This document shows, in pieces, positions 52,420 to 64,000 of a DNA stretch of 64,000 nt (the first letter of the stretch is position 1; each line of letters begins with the position of its first letter). The position numbers and the translations under genes are program-made. The notes under the pieces were generated by a model. That model saw nothing but the letters and a program-made list of their open reading frames with translations, did not search any database and was not told the DNA's origin. This stretch comes from Anas platyrhynchos. Its lineage: Eukaryota; Chordata; Aves; Anseriformes; Anatidae. The DNA lies in assembly GCF_047663525.1 (NCBI RefSeq), contig NC_092597.1, forward strand, positions 24,266,501 to 24,330,500. Reading direction: 5' to 3'.

Positions 52420-55219
52420 ACTCCACAAGGTCTTGGGTGCAAACATCCTACAAACAGGAGCAAGAGGTTGCTTTCAGTCTTAGGGTGATTTGGCAAAGGA
52501 TAAACCCATCGTTCAAACTCAGAATAAAATCTTGGCTCTTCTTCTGTGTAATGGTGATGGTAAATAAGGAGCAGCAGCCAGTTAACCTCGTGAAGCTGCT
52601 CATTAAAGGCTGAGAAAACGAAAGGATTGGAACAAGGATTGTAAGAGCACCAGGCAGCAAAGGGAGCACCCAGCACCTCCTGCCTTTGAATTTTACACCC
52701 AGCTCCGGGCCCTCTGCTCCCAGCAGCAGCACCCCAGGACACCAGCGCTAGGCTGGGAGCTGCCTCAGCCCTTAGCAGGATGCTGACCCGTCCCGAGGGA
52801 TGCTGATCCATCCCAATCCACCCCTGCTCCATCGTCCCAAGGCTGCAGCTGCACCCCAGCGCTGCCTGGGGGTTTCCATGGCAACTCGCGGTGTAATTGC
52901 TCAATATTGTTCTTTTCCATTTAACGAGAGATCCCTGCTGCTCCTTGCAATAGCTCATTATCTCTTGTGCTGCAAGAGCCCATCCCCGAAACAGCAGCGC
53001 TCTGTACGGAATAGGATCAATTTCGTAAGCCTTTGTGTTTGGGTACAGAAGGGCAGACAGAGGGTGACCTAACCCAGCTGGCTTCCTCTCAAGGCTCCTA
53101 ACAAAGGACAGAGACAGCCCCCGAGAACCTGAGCCTGCTCCCGTCACCCCCTGGCACAGAGCAGCCCCTTCCCATCCCTCCAGGCCCCCTGTGCAGGATG
53201 AGGAGCGGCAGCGGGGTCCCGCAGGAAGGGCTCGCTCCCACCCTGCCCTTTGGCAGAGCCCTTCACGGCTCCCCAGGTGCTGTGCTTTCCTGCAATAACA
53301 CCGCTGATGAGAACCTGGTATTTTGCCTAGAAAAAGCAATTACTTAGGTCACAGCCCAGCCGTGCAATGCTTTTATCCGTCTTTTCAATGCCTTGCTCGG
53401 TCCTGTACTCACCCCGAGCAGCACTGCGCTCCTGCTGAAAGCTCTCCTGCTGAAAGGGGGGCACAAAGCATGCCAAGTGAAATGCAATGCTCAGCTATCC
53501 CCACGGGATGAAGCTGTTCACAGGAGAATTCCAGATTCTGTCCCAGATACACAATCTAGGTAAGGAAGCCTTTGGCACACAAAGCCAAGCTGACGTACCA
53601 AGTGGTTGAGGGGCTTCTTTTTGTACTGGTTGGGGAATTAGCTTCTGCCATGAAATAACACTCTGTGCCTGCACATGGCTTACAAACAGAAGTGAGCTAC
53701 CAGGAAGTTGACCGAGATGAGCCATTACAGAAGAATATCTTAATAGGCCTAAGGGTAGATGGAGACAAAACATCCAGGAGGAGATGGCTCAGTTCAGCTG
53801 AGGAGGCTGGAATGCACGAGCATCACTCCACCACGCCCGAGCACATACAGGCTGCCTTGGGAAATGCACAGGAAGGGGAGGAAAAGAAACATTGAGGCAG
53901 GGCACGGTCTTATACAACACAATCACACAGCCCGGAGTTAATTCTATTAGTGACCAAAAAAGTCAGTCAATTTGGCAGGAACTTGCAACTTGCAGACAAG
54001 AGATGAACTTCACATGCCTGATCCTGAGATCAAAGCCAAGTACAAGAGAAATCTGCTCATGAAGATAATACACACAAGGCACCTTGCAGTACTAGACCCT
54101 CTTTTCCTGCTAGGATCAGCTGAGAAAAAGTTTCACACTTCTCTTACAACCATTTCTTTACCTCCTATTTCAGCTCTATCTGCAATGGGATTGAGACAAG
54201 AGTCAGGACCTGTGAGGAAGTTCAACAGCTTCCAGAAAGCCATTACAAACAGCAAGTTGACTCAGCAGTGCAATTCACGGTGCAACTCCCTTGCTTTCCA
54301 CTTTACCCCTTAAGATACTACTACACATGTAAAATTGAATTAGAACACAAAAGTGACAGAAGCCAGGCGGAGTGCACGCTCAGGGCCCAGGCTCTACACT
54401 TCCACATCTGTTCTGCTCTTGATCAGCCTTACACAGAAGGTGTTTGAACCCTGGAGGTGAGGACAGGTGATGCAATGTGCTTTACTAAAATGTTCATCTC
54501 AAGATACAGCTACAGAACAGATCAGTGAGGTCCCAATAAAACATTCGTATTCAGGAAAAGACTTAAAATGTAGCTGGCTCAGAAATAGGACAAGGCCACT
54601 ACAGAAGCCTTTTTTCACTGAAGATGCATCGTGTTCTGTATCTGTAACAGGCTACATGGAGTGATGAACTCGATACTTGGTGGTACACAAAATGGCAAGT
54701 ATAACAAGGGCATTTAAAATAATTATCTCTATTGATTTCTGGCTTTTCCAGTGTCATAAAGTTAAGAACTCCTACAAAACCAGTTTTATGAAGACACTAT
54801 TTCAGAAATACTAGCTGAAAATAATTGGCCTCATTTACAAAGAAGCAAAGGGAAAGGAATAGAAAAGGCATAGTTAGGTAAGCTCAATACTGACTTTATA
54901 TTTTCCATGAAAAGCGTACACCGAGCATACACAACCAGTTGCAGATAACTACACTTCTTGCCGAGGCTAAGAACTTTGTGACAGAAGAAGTAAAACTGCA
55001 TTATCAGTACTTACAAACTCCAAAATGACCCCAGAGGAAAAGAATCCACCTCACTGAAATTGGATGCATTAGCTTTAACTTATAGTCCCTGGAGTTAAGA
55101 AGAAACAAAACATCTCCAAGTCAATACTGCAGATCTTTATATTCAGAGCAATGCACTTTGATCATATGTGACATAATATTACTGTAAGTGACCAGTCCAA
55201 AGAGAAATATCAGAAACAA

Positions 55220-55832
55220 TACTTGAAATTAAAAAAAAGTTTATTTGAAGATCTGTAAAACAGCTCTGTAAGAGACCAACATTTCCAAGACACTACTATA
55301 TAATGCATTTTCCTACTGTTAGAATATAAAAAGTCACAGTCCTTCAACTACCTAAACAAAAACATACATTTATGGACCAAACATTTTACTTCCAACACCA
55401 AGAAAGAAAATGGGTTTGAGAGTCAGACTAATAGCACCACAACTAGGTGATCACAACCCTCATGGGTCTGAGTCTGGATTTGTCATTGCTATGCCATAAA
55501 GCAGATTCGTTAGGCACATCTTAATGTCAGACCCACGAGCACAGAAGAGTTCATACAATGAAATATAACTGCATTCTTTTCACATTCCACTGATGCAAAC
55601 AGTAGCAAGCCAGAAACACCAAAGTTTCCACTAAACTCCAAGCATCCATTTCAGTACAAGAAAGTTTTCAGAACTTAAAAATGCCAGTTCCATATTAAAC
55701 ACACAACTTTATTCACTTTATGTTTACATAGTCTGTGCAATAGAGACATGTGCAATAGAAGGGTGAAGAACAAGACGAAGTGGACAGTATTACAAGGATC
55801 CAATGATCACTGTGTTGCAGAGCAGCACACCA
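55220..55832 (-). other. MORF4L1: MORF4L1 3' untranslated region
   Basis: Runs from the stop codon (55835-55833) to just past a minus-strand AATAAA at 55240-55245. The length of about 0.6 kb is reasonable for this gene. The cleavage point is estimated 15-25 nt after the signal. Confidence 0.7.
55240..55245 (-). terminator. MORF4L1 polyadenylation signal AATAAA
   Basis: + strand TTTATT, canonical AATAAA on the minus strand, about 590 nt after the MORF4L1 stop codon. It is the clearest hexamer in this stretch. Confidence 0.7.
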
Positions 55833-55917
55833 TTATACTGCTTTCCGATGATATTCGGGAGGGGCTACTTCATAGTCACTGGCACTAAACAATGCAGAGG
55901 AGTTCTTTGCTAAGTAC
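55833..55917 (-). CDS. MORF4L1: MORF4L1 terminal coding exon
   Basis: 85 nt after acceptor TCATAG. It encodes [20 protein letters not shown] and EYHRKAV, then TAA. It differs from human only at NSSALF against NSATLF. Confidence 0.97.
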
Positions 55918-58900
55918 CTATGAAAGATATTAAAAAGATGAAATGATTTTCTCCTGACATCTGTTTAGCATCACAAGTGAATCAAAAGGCGTTTAACTGA
56001 GATCATAATGAATGATTTCAAAAGTATAAACCCACTTTATAAATCCATCCACAGTATAAATCTACTTTATAAATTCATCCACTAGAAAGAAAGTCAGCTG
56101 TCCAAAGCAATTAAGGACCTGACACCTCATGCCAAAAATCAAATCCAAACAAGCTGGTGTCAAGCAGCTCTGGCTCCAAGTGAGCACGGGGAGGTTAAGA
56201 TTAACAGGATGGCACCGCTTACATTTGAGGTTCAGTCAGCTGCTGCACCAAAAGTCAAGCTACTGCTGCTAGTACTCAGAGGGGCAGGGACAACAGAGAA
56301 CCATGTGGTGTCCTATTTGCACAAAGAGGGAACCTAAATGAATGATGGCTAGAGCAAAAGGAGCCACAGCCATCTAAAGGTGATAACAAAATAAGCATTG
56401 TATGCCATTTCTCAGTGTACAGATTCAAGTATTTCTGGTCAATGTACTGGCTTCATGTTTTTTAACTTATCTGAAATCAAATGTCTACTTATTGTTGATT
56501 AATTTACATAAGTTAAGAGTTCACTATAATTGTGGTTGCTATAAAAAAGCAGATGACAAATGATTCAACATTCATTTTGAAGAAAGCAGCAAACCTGGAC
56601 AATTTAAAATTGCAGAGTAACAGATACATAAGCTTGTTTAACCAGCAATAACCTCAGTATAACTGGGGAGAAGCTAAACTTACTCATGTTACCGTACAGC
56701 AGCTTGAGAAACTTCAGGGCAACATTTGAAAATACCATACACAGGCCTAACGCATACATATGCGCTCCCCCCCCATTCACTGAAATGAAGCAGACTTTTG
56801 TAACGTGACTCAAGTTTTGTCTTGTTAAAAGGCTTTAAAAAGTACTTACTTTAAGAAGTCATGCAAATAGTTTAACAGCAAAGCCAGACTCTTCTCATCA
56901 AGCGGTGTGTAAGCAAGCATAGCTCCGATTCGTACTGTTCCAAAACAAGTAGCACTTCTTGTTAGAGATGATTAAGTATTTCAGTAAGACTAAACCTATA
57001 CTACCATATATAAAAAGCCCAGGAATCTATTTTTATGTAGAACCTAACCTATAATAACTATTTTGCATTCTAAATCATTGAATAACTGACTATTAGTCTA
57101 TGGAATAAAAACAAAGAATGAAGTCCCAGGTTTCAAAGTTGCCTGTCAAACTTCTGCAATTCACTCCCATTGATACTCAAGACAGGAGAATTGTAAGGAT
57201 TTAATTCTCTAACCTCTCTCCAGCCTCTAGAGGAGATACTTACCAAATAGCCTCAGTAGATGTGGGGCACCATAGACTTGAGACATAGGAGCATCTGGGT
57301 GATCTGCTAAGATTTCAGCATATTGGGGCCTCTCAAACTTGTACAGTAGTTGTGTTCCCAGCATGACATTGAAGTATTCTTTAATTCCAGCCACAACTTC
57401 ATTGACTGCATACTCCCTGGTAAACAGAGAAAACATTGCAGATCTTGTTCTAACGACTGGATGAACGTAAGACTGGAGTTGGCTTGGTGAGTCTGTCAAA
57501 GTTCTGGAAGTCTTTTACAAGCCTTCAGATTTTTCCAGGAAAAATGTCTGGAGACCTAAAAATGTACAGCTGCGAGGAATGGTGCATTTCAAGACCTCCT
57601 TTAAAAAATGTTTTGAAAAAACTCGGTTTTAGTCATCTACTCAAATGAGCTTGCACAGTCCCTTCAAAACAGCAAACTTCTAAAGACATTTACCAGCTCT
57701 TTGTTTTCAACCAAAGTTAATCCTAACTCACAACAGTTTAAAACTGTCTGATTAAAGTAATCAGACTGAACTACTGCTTAATGGAATATTGGACAGCCAT
57801 CCAGTATTTCAGGCAATTGACTCTTTGTAACTCTCAGTGCCATGCTCCTGCAGGCCTTCAACTTCACAACAAGTTGAAGAACAACTGTATAGGAATTTAT
57901 TTTCTGTATAAGCAATCATGCTACACATCTTGAATAGTACAACTGTCACTCCACCCAGCAAAAGTTTAAAGTGGCCATTACAACTAGATAAATATATCAA
58001 AGCACCCTGACAAGCCAATAATATACTTCCTCTTGAATTGAAGAATAGTTTCACATTTCAGGCTTTTGTCTGTGAAAGCAAAAAGCTTCATTTAAGAATA
58101 AACACACCCTGTTTGTTGTCACAGCTGGACCGCTGATGCAACTACAAGAATCTTCAAAGTACCACCTCAGGATGATTGGCTTTGCCCATCCGATTCTTTT
58201 AAGAGAAGTCATCATCGACCTGCCTGTCCTCCACCCCTTACCTCAATGAGAAAGCCTGCCAATACAGTAACACTTTTTGCTCATCTGCTATGTAGCCTTT
58301 TTGATAGTTTGTTCAGCTTACACACAGCAAGCAACGCCTAATTTCTTCATCCAGTGTAGAAAAACTGAGCTAGAACGAAGGGGATGGAGAATGATTGACT
58401 TGGCTTCTATCAGCTTCCTTAAGGAAAAAAAAGCCTGGGGAAGGGCAGGGCATGAAGGAGAAATAACATCCAGAAAGCAGAACCAGGTCTTTGAATTACC
58501 TCCTCAGATTCCTTAACTCCTTGATCACCTTGGTCTTGAACATTAACCTGAGCACAGGGCTGGGTTTATTAGTTTAACAGCTTTACTAATTTTCCCATGA
58601 ACTATAAGTGCAGCAACAACAGCAAAAGATGCAGTTACAGTTTGAAACGACTGCTACTTACTTGTTATCAGTATTTCCTCGTGATTTCTTGTAGTTTGCA
58701 TAATCCTCTAAAATAGAGTCAACATTCTTCTTGGCAGGAAGATAGAAGAGCTGGGAAAGAAACAGAATTGAGCAAATGCAAGTTGCCTAAGTTGTGCAGA
58801 CATTTCTATCTATGTGCTAGCCTTAGACAGACATAAGGATATTTCCAGAATTAACAGGTTAAGGTGTTAATTCTTACTGAAGGAACATCAATTGTTCTAG

Positions 58901-61309
58901 TTGTGCATACTGAAATACTTAACAGCAACCACATTCATGTTTCCATTTAACATTTCTGCTGCTCAAAAGCAACCTGAACTGCCAAAGTCAATCCAAGAGC
59001 CAAAGGTATGCAGCAAAGCACACAAATGCCAGTGCAGACCTGCCTAGCGCAGGTCACACGGCTGTTGCAAAAGCAACGGTGACAGCTTTGGTTATTCTTT
59101 GTCTACTTTGCTTCTTGCTTCTACAGTTCAGCAACGGGTACCACCGTGCGAAGCAAACAATGCCACTAGGCACATGCTGGGAAGTTTCACTGCCTGCACC
59201 ATCTAACGATTATCACGGCTACATCACAGCCTACAGGACTGAAGACAAATATTTGTAGCTGTGATTGACCAGTGATTATCTTCCATCTGTAACACCATAC
59301 ACAGAGCACCTGTACTCAGATACTAGTTCAGTTACACACTGCAAGGCTAAGCAGTAAATTCACAGATTTGCTTTGTTTTGTTTTTTTTTGAGACGCGGGC
59401 CCCAGTTCACTTACCAATTTCTTTACCAAATTCCTTTCACAAAAGCATTATAGTCTGAAGATATTCAGGTAAAAAATCCAGTCTGCAGAACTGGAGTCAG
59501 TGTAACACATACTAATACTTAAGCACTTTTCCTGCTGGTGCAAGCATAACATTTCTATTCAGCACAAGTCAGCCTTATCTATGTAGGACAAGATTTTTGT
59601 CCATCTGGGATTTTTGCTCACTGGGAAAACAGACAGTACCTCAGAGCTGCAATAAAATTCAAAGCATGCAATTGCAGCCTATCAAATCAAAAATAAACAA
59701 CTTGCAATGCTATTTTCTATGCTTCTTGCCAATTTAAGTAAGCAGCTCCACACTCGTCATGACTTACTAACAAGTTTATGAAAGTGTGTTATACTTTTTA
59801 AGATGGAAGACTGTCTTGCCTAGGTAAAATTACTGTATCAGGAAGTTTTATATAGATTCTACCTCGCAGAAAAGCAGAGAATCACTGCTTTAAAAGGCTG
59901 TTTCTGTCGGAGCTGTAGAACTTGAGATACTTTAAGAATTGGGCAATAAGTGACATGTAAACAAGACAGGAAGGAACTGAGATAGAACGTCTACCACACA
60001 CAATGTTCCTACAGACTAGTTGTCTACCAGCTAAGCAAACTGTTCTAAGCATGTTTGACCTATTGGCATGCTTTGAGGAACACCACACTTCATTTAAAAT
60101 GATTCTACTTTCAAGATTATGCCCTGTTAAACTGAATCTATTGCCTATGCACAGGTTTTTTTTAAAATTTATTATTTATTTATTTTTAGAGATTACCTGC
60201 TTTTGCCTGGTGATCAGGTCCCAATCATCTACCAGCCATGGTTTCAGCTCTTCTGGGATTTTCACCTTTACTTCAACTCTGTTCATAAATGTTTCTTCCT
60301 GGAGAAAAAAAAAAAAAAAAAAAAAGTGAAGCCACACTAATTACTTTCAGATAACTATCCAAGATAAGAGTCACCGTATCGGTTGTTTCCACAACTCAAA
60401 TACATCACTGGACTACGGAATTGCCAAAGTAGACTCCAGAGGGAACAGGGAAATAACTCAGATTTTCCAAGGCCTCTTGGCAAACCTAGGGTTTTGCAAA
60501 ATTATAGCATTTCACGCTGCCGTACCACAGAACAAACACTGCTGTCTGAGCAAAACAACTCGATTTTCTGTCAAAAAGCCTACAAGGGAATCACCAACAC
60601 ATACACTTTCCACTGTTGGATCAACTCGAGCCCTCTTCTTCCTAGGAGGCTGAGGAGTCTCACTGGTACTGCTCCCCTCTCCAATTCCAGGAGCTGTACA
60701 GAAAAGAGAAGTTATGCTGCTTAAGGAGTTTGCTAAGTCAGTAAGAAATACCATTAAAAAAAAAAAACATTAAAGGATTTAAAAGATTCAGACTTCAAGT
60801 CATCTTTTACTTGCTTTTTGTTTTAATATTACTTGTATTCTGAACATCACACATTTGTGACTCTGATCTGCTATATTCCTGCTTATCTGAAGATGGAGAT
60901 TTCTGCGTTAAGAACAAACCAGGGCATCAGTACCTGTAACGTTCTTCGGAAGAATGTTTTTGGAGCCAGCAGCTCAGCTTTGTGAATTGTGTCCCATGTC
61001 AATAAAAAACAACTCTGACTTACCAAAGTATTTCAGATTCACGCAGATACCACTTTGCTTTTAATTTGCAGGAAGTCAAAATCTTGGCAAATAGTTTCTG
61101 TACAAATCAGCAAGTTATACGTTCCTCCTGCTGGAGGGGAATGGACATCTAAAATCCAGGAGGAACACCATACGGTGATAGTGTAAGCAAACTTGGGGGG
61201 GGGCGATTTAAGATCTTATTCCAGCTAAGAATTTTTCACTAGGGATATCCACTTCCACAAAAAAAAAATAAAGATATACTTACTTTTCTGTTTGTTCTTT
61301 TTTGTTTTC
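55833..61309 (-). CDS. MORF4L1: MORF4L1 (MRG15), chromatin reader; C-terminal seven exons, 5' part outside the window
   Basis: Seven exons join in phase to 649 nt, about 215 residues, ending in PPEYHRKAV and TAA. MRG15 is a nuclear subunit of the TIP60/NuA4 acetyltransferase and SIN3-HDAC complexes. Its chromodomain reads H3K36 methylation and its MRG domain binds partners such as PALB2 and MRFAP1. Visible here are the basic linker (KTKKNKQK, then [11 protein letters not shown], a likely nuclear signal) and the complete MRG domain from [11 protein letters not shown] through [29 protein letters not shown] and [20 protein letters not shown] to the end. Human MORF4L1 is nearly identical; the linker differs (PGIGEG for PGNGDG). 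The chromodomain and its exons are not found up to 64000, so the gene is cut by the window edge. Intact introns show this is the source gene, not a MORF4-type retrocopy. Confidence 0.97.
56850..56934 (-). CDS. MORF4L1: MORF4L1 exon, MRG domain
   Basis: 85 nt, acceptor GAACAG, donor GTAAGT. It encodes [20 protein letters not shown] and LNYLHDFLK across the junctions. Confidence 0.97.
57244..57416 (-). CDS. MORF4L1: MORF4L1 exon, MRG domain core
   Basis: 173 nt, acceptor TACCAG, donor GTAAGT. It encodes [40 protein letters not shown] and [17 protein letters not shown], the helical core with the partner-binding surface. Confidence 0.98.
58662..58750 (-). CDS. MORF4L1: MORF4L1 exon, MRG domain
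   Basis: 89 nt, acceptor TCCCAG, donor GTAAGT. It encodes [20 protein letters not shown] and KKSRGNTDN, as in human. Confidence 0.97.
60197..60298 (-). CDS. MORF4L1: MORF4L1 exon, start of MRG domain
   Basis: 102 nt, phase 0, donor GTAATC. It encodes [20 protein letters not shown] and [14 protein letters not shown]. The acceptor CTCCAG is preceded by 21 consecutive T on the transcript strand. Confidence 0.97.
60605..60693 (-). CDS. MORF4L1: MORF4L1 linker exon ([17 protein letters not shown])
   Basis: 89 nt, acceptor GTACAG, donor GTATGT. It encodes the serine/threonine-rich linker and the basic [15 protein letters not shown] stretch, a probable nuclear localisation signal. Confidence 0.95.
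61284..61309 (-). CDS. MORF4L1: MORF4L1 exon encoding KTKKNKQK
   Basis: A 26-nt exon, acceptor TTGCAG, donor GTAAGT. It encodes the lysine-rich KTKKNKQK of the linker. The first base completes a codon begun in an exon beyond the window (valine in human). Confidence 0.9.
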
Positions 61310-64000
61310 CTGCAAGAAGAACACAAATTATTGCAAATATAAAGACAAGTATTTAAAGAATTGAAAGCCAGAAAAATTGTCCAGTAAGTTCAGAACCATG
61401 ATCAAATACTTAGCCTATCGAGTATTTAGGTAGCAGCAAAAGAAAGGAGAAAAAGTTAAGTATGATTTATCACTACAGTTATGGTGCTTTAAGATTTTTC
61501 CAGGACAAATGGTAGTATTCACATTTTGGGGATTCATTAAACTTAAACCTACAAAAGTCCAGAAGACAGGCCAAGAACAAGTATTTTAGAACAGACCTGA
61601 CCAACATTTATCAAGTAACATCTACAGATACTTCGTATTTTCCAAATACTTATAGATGTTCTACTTCAGCATTTCAGGCTTCACTTAAAGACAAAATACA
61701 AGACGAGGAAACAGAGGTGATGGAAATTATGAGTCGCAGCTAGCTGACTTTCCAGAAAAAGTATTGAAAAAAACAATTTTACCATTACAGCAGCATAAGA
61801 AAGTTTGAATATCACTATCAGAATTAGTTATATGCATGAAGTTGCATGATGATGCAATCATAGCAGTCCGAAGTTTAAGGGGGATCATGATTATACTTAC
61901 TGGAAACATTTGGAACAATACTGAAGTGTTGTTCCTACCATTTATCATCTTCCAGATGCTGCTCTCTTAACACTTCGACTTGCCTAAATTCTGTCTCCTT
62001 AGCCCTTACTTTTATTCCAACAGTTATGCTGAGAAGCTAACTTACAAGAATTTTAAAAACACTATGTGCAAATATTCAAATATGTCAAGATACGTTAATG
62101 ACAAAAAAATAAACTACTACATTATTAAAACTAAACTTAAACATAGTACATTTACTAACCTTTTCTAGCAAATTTGAATTAAGAGCCTATTAGCCATGTT
62201 TCCATTTGCTCACTGTTGATAGGAATCCAGTTAAACCCCTCTCTCAAGAAAACAGAAATCAGTGGCCTAGATTCCAGATTGTGAGGATAAAACTCTTTAC
62301 CAGTACAAGATTATTTCTTTGTTAATTCATCACAACGTCAAAAGACATTTGTATTCAGTCTCTGAACCGGGATTATCTCAGTCAGGAAGTAGTCAGTCTC
62401 AGAAAGGTCTGAAGACAGGAAAAGCAACACTTTTTTCAAGCTTCAAGTCACAAGCAATCATTAGGCTTAAAAAGAACTGTGGGCAGAGTAAATATCCCTC
62501 TCCAGGAAGAGGTAACAACTGCCAAGTGAAGTCACTGATAATGGACTTGTGTATTGAAGAGAATGCCTTTCCTTCCAAACCTAGAGTAAACAAGTAGAAA
62601 CAGGGAGTTCTTTTGAGAATTAATGTCACAAGATAAAAATAAAACCAGAGCCATCAGTCTAGAAGCAGAGAGTTAGAAAACTGGAGCAGATGGACAATCC
62701 AAAGTACATCAAGAACTACTGCAATTAAGAGAGAAAACCACACCTATGTTACTGATGCACAATGTCTAGCATAAACCCATTTGGGGGCAGTTGCTTGTGC
62801 TCTCCAGCCTCATTCCTTACTTCTCGATTCCTTAAAGTTTAAGTTATTACATCTCTGCTTCAAGCCAAAGCAGCCATCTGTTCGCAAAGTCTAAGACAAA
62901 CCTGATCTAGGGAACAAAGATCTCAGGGTAGAGACAAAGCTTTGCCACTCGGCAGATTTTTGATGCCTGTACACAGAGTGGCTCTTCAGTAGGTTACGAC
63001 AGCTGTGCAAGATGAACTGCTTCTGCTGCGTAGAGTAATGTAAACATACAGTGCACTCAATATCCAGGAGAAAGATGCAGCATTCGTATCAGAGCATGTA
63101 GACAGCCTTATTGAGAGAAGCTGGAGCCCGCAATAAGCTGCACATCTTTAGGCAGGCTCATTAGAGACACAGAGCTGAAGAACATCACACATGTTCCTGT
63201 CCTGGGTCTGGCAGGTAACTTCCTGCAAAGGAATTCAAGTCCCGAAGTGACACAAAGAGATGAAACATCCAGGAAAGGCTGAAACACATCCTTCTGTGCC
63301 ATTTTACACCTACGTGTAACAGCAAGCCTCAGAACACAGAGCAGCATTAAGTGTCTTTCGGGGTCATGTCTAGAGAATCGTCAGGAGAAAACGAGATTAG
63401 CTTAGTAAAGAATTCAACACAAACATTGTCACGAGGAAAAACAAGACATGGGAAGGTTTGCTTACTCTACAACAGTTACAAGTCCACAACCATCTAGATC
63501 AAATACCTGCTATTGCCCACAGAACTCTTACTTTCCCTAAACTCGATCCTTTTAACAAGACTTAGAAATCTTTTGGAACCTCCCTACAACAGCTGGTTAG
63601 GATGCAAGCAGCAGAACGAAGGTGAGTTACCACCTGGGGCTCTGGGATTTGAGGTTAAGACTCTTGTAAATGCCAGAAGAGGGAGATCAGCAAGGTGCCA
63701 GGTTACTGATAACAGCACAGATGCAACTAAGCTGTCCAAAATCTTGAAGTCTCTCCTAACACAAGGTGTCTAGTAACAAAAGCTTACATGAAAATACTCA
63801 AGTATGAAAAGCAAAGATGTTGAAGTCGTCGTCAGCCCTCTACTGCTCTCACAGCTTGGTTACTAAATCAGCTGCAAGGAGCAGCATTCCTATCAGAATT
63901 CAGTAACAGCCTCCAACGCTATTAGCAAAGGATAAATACTGAAGTCAGAACCAAACACATCTCCTGCACGGTCAGGCAACCTGACCTTACATGGCACACC
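61310..64000 (-). other. MORF4L1 intron upstream of the KTKKNKQK exon, open at the window edge
   Basis: No match was found for the expected upstream exons (chromodomain, WDEWVPE motif, KKTSGLQQKNV linker), so this appears to be a single large intron, or part of one, running off the window. No transposon or RNA gene was recognised. Confidence 0.6.

Larger units (their letters stand above)
39482..55219. other. GC-rich intergenic interval between UACA and MORF4L1
   Basis: No gene can be supported on either strand. Long open frames are frequent but overlap in several frames at once, which is typical of stop-poor GC-rich DNA. None resembles a known family or chains through splice sites. The interval contains a CR1 3' end, a CAAA microsatellite and poly(A/T) runs. 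AT-richer, non-repetitive islands at about 39.60-39.86, 46.16-46.28 and 52.86-53.05 kb are candidates for conserved noncoding elements. GC content falls again after about 53.5 kb. Confidence 0.6.

Noticed and set aside
52326-53339. 337-codon open frame on the minus strand, the longest outside UACA
   Set aside because: It has no recognisable domain, its end is a translation of the CAAA microsatellite (poly F/C), and it lies in stop-poor GC-rich DNA with competing frames. RNA evidence would be needed to reconsider it.
55833-61309. MORF4L1 locus as a processed retrocopy (MORF4-like)
   Set aside because: Seven exons with GT-AG introns and correct phases rule out a processed copy.
61901-61958. 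Possible cassette exon in the MORF4L1 upstream intron (donor GTAAGT)
   Set aside because: The donor is good, but the acceptor is preceded by purines (TTAAGAGAGCAG) and the peptide matches no MORF4L1 isoform known to me.
1-64000. Bacterial-type systems, CRISPR arrays, operons, intact viral elements, tRNA or rRNA genes
   Set aside because: None is visible. The repeats found are simple repeats, minisatellites and CR1; no cloverleaf with A/B boxes or spacer-repeat array was recognised.

Overview
The window comes from a bird nuclear genome, and probably from Galloanserae. The evidence is multi-exon vertebrate genes with GT-AG introns plus two CR1 LINE fragments. One CR1 keeps the avian 3' end with the tandem ATTCTGTG octamer. 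The exact species cannot be read from the sequence; the CR1 3' end resembles waterfowl copies as I remember them, which is weak evidence. Both genes lie on the minus strand, so they read from high to low coordinates.

Layout. 1-9.3 kb: gene-free, moderately AT-rich flank with one old CR1 fragment (919-1312) and poly(A)/(T) runs. 9.3-39.06 kb: the complete UACA gene (uveal autoantigen with coiled-coil domains and ankyrin repeats, also called nucling). I assembled 19 coding exons with consistent phases. They give a 1403-residue protein: a short N-terminal exon (MKSLKSRL), seven 33-residue ankyrin-type units, then about 1,070 residues of coiled coil, mostly in one 2.7 kb exon. Intron 1 is 12 kb. 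Exon 1 sits in a CpG island (about 38.94-39.48 kb) with two CCAAT boxes, GC boxes and six perfect tandem 11-bp units containing an AP-2-like palindrome. Just inside intron 1 is a 21-bp minisatellite with a G-run in every unit.

39.5-55.2 kb: a GC-rich interval with no supportable gene. It holds a CR1 3' end (42081-42175), a CAAA microsatellite and a few AT-richer islands that could be conserved noncoding elements. Many long open frames there are by-products of high GC. 55.2-64 kb: the 3' two-thirds of MORF4L1 (MRG15). Seven exons encode the linker and the whole MRG domain to the stop codon, with a clear poly(A) signal. The chromodomain exons must lie beyond 64000.

The two proteins have no known joint pathway. 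UACA is a cytoplasmic/nuclear scaffold tied to apoptosome and NF-kB regulation. MORF4L1 is a chromatin reader in TIP60/NuA4 and SIN3-HDAC complexes. Their adjacency is notable because the human genes lie far apart on 15q23 and 15q25.1. I found no previously undescribed gene system. The observations most worth checking are the promoter repeat, the intron 1 minisatellite, the choice of exon 16 acceptor in UACA, and the gene order.
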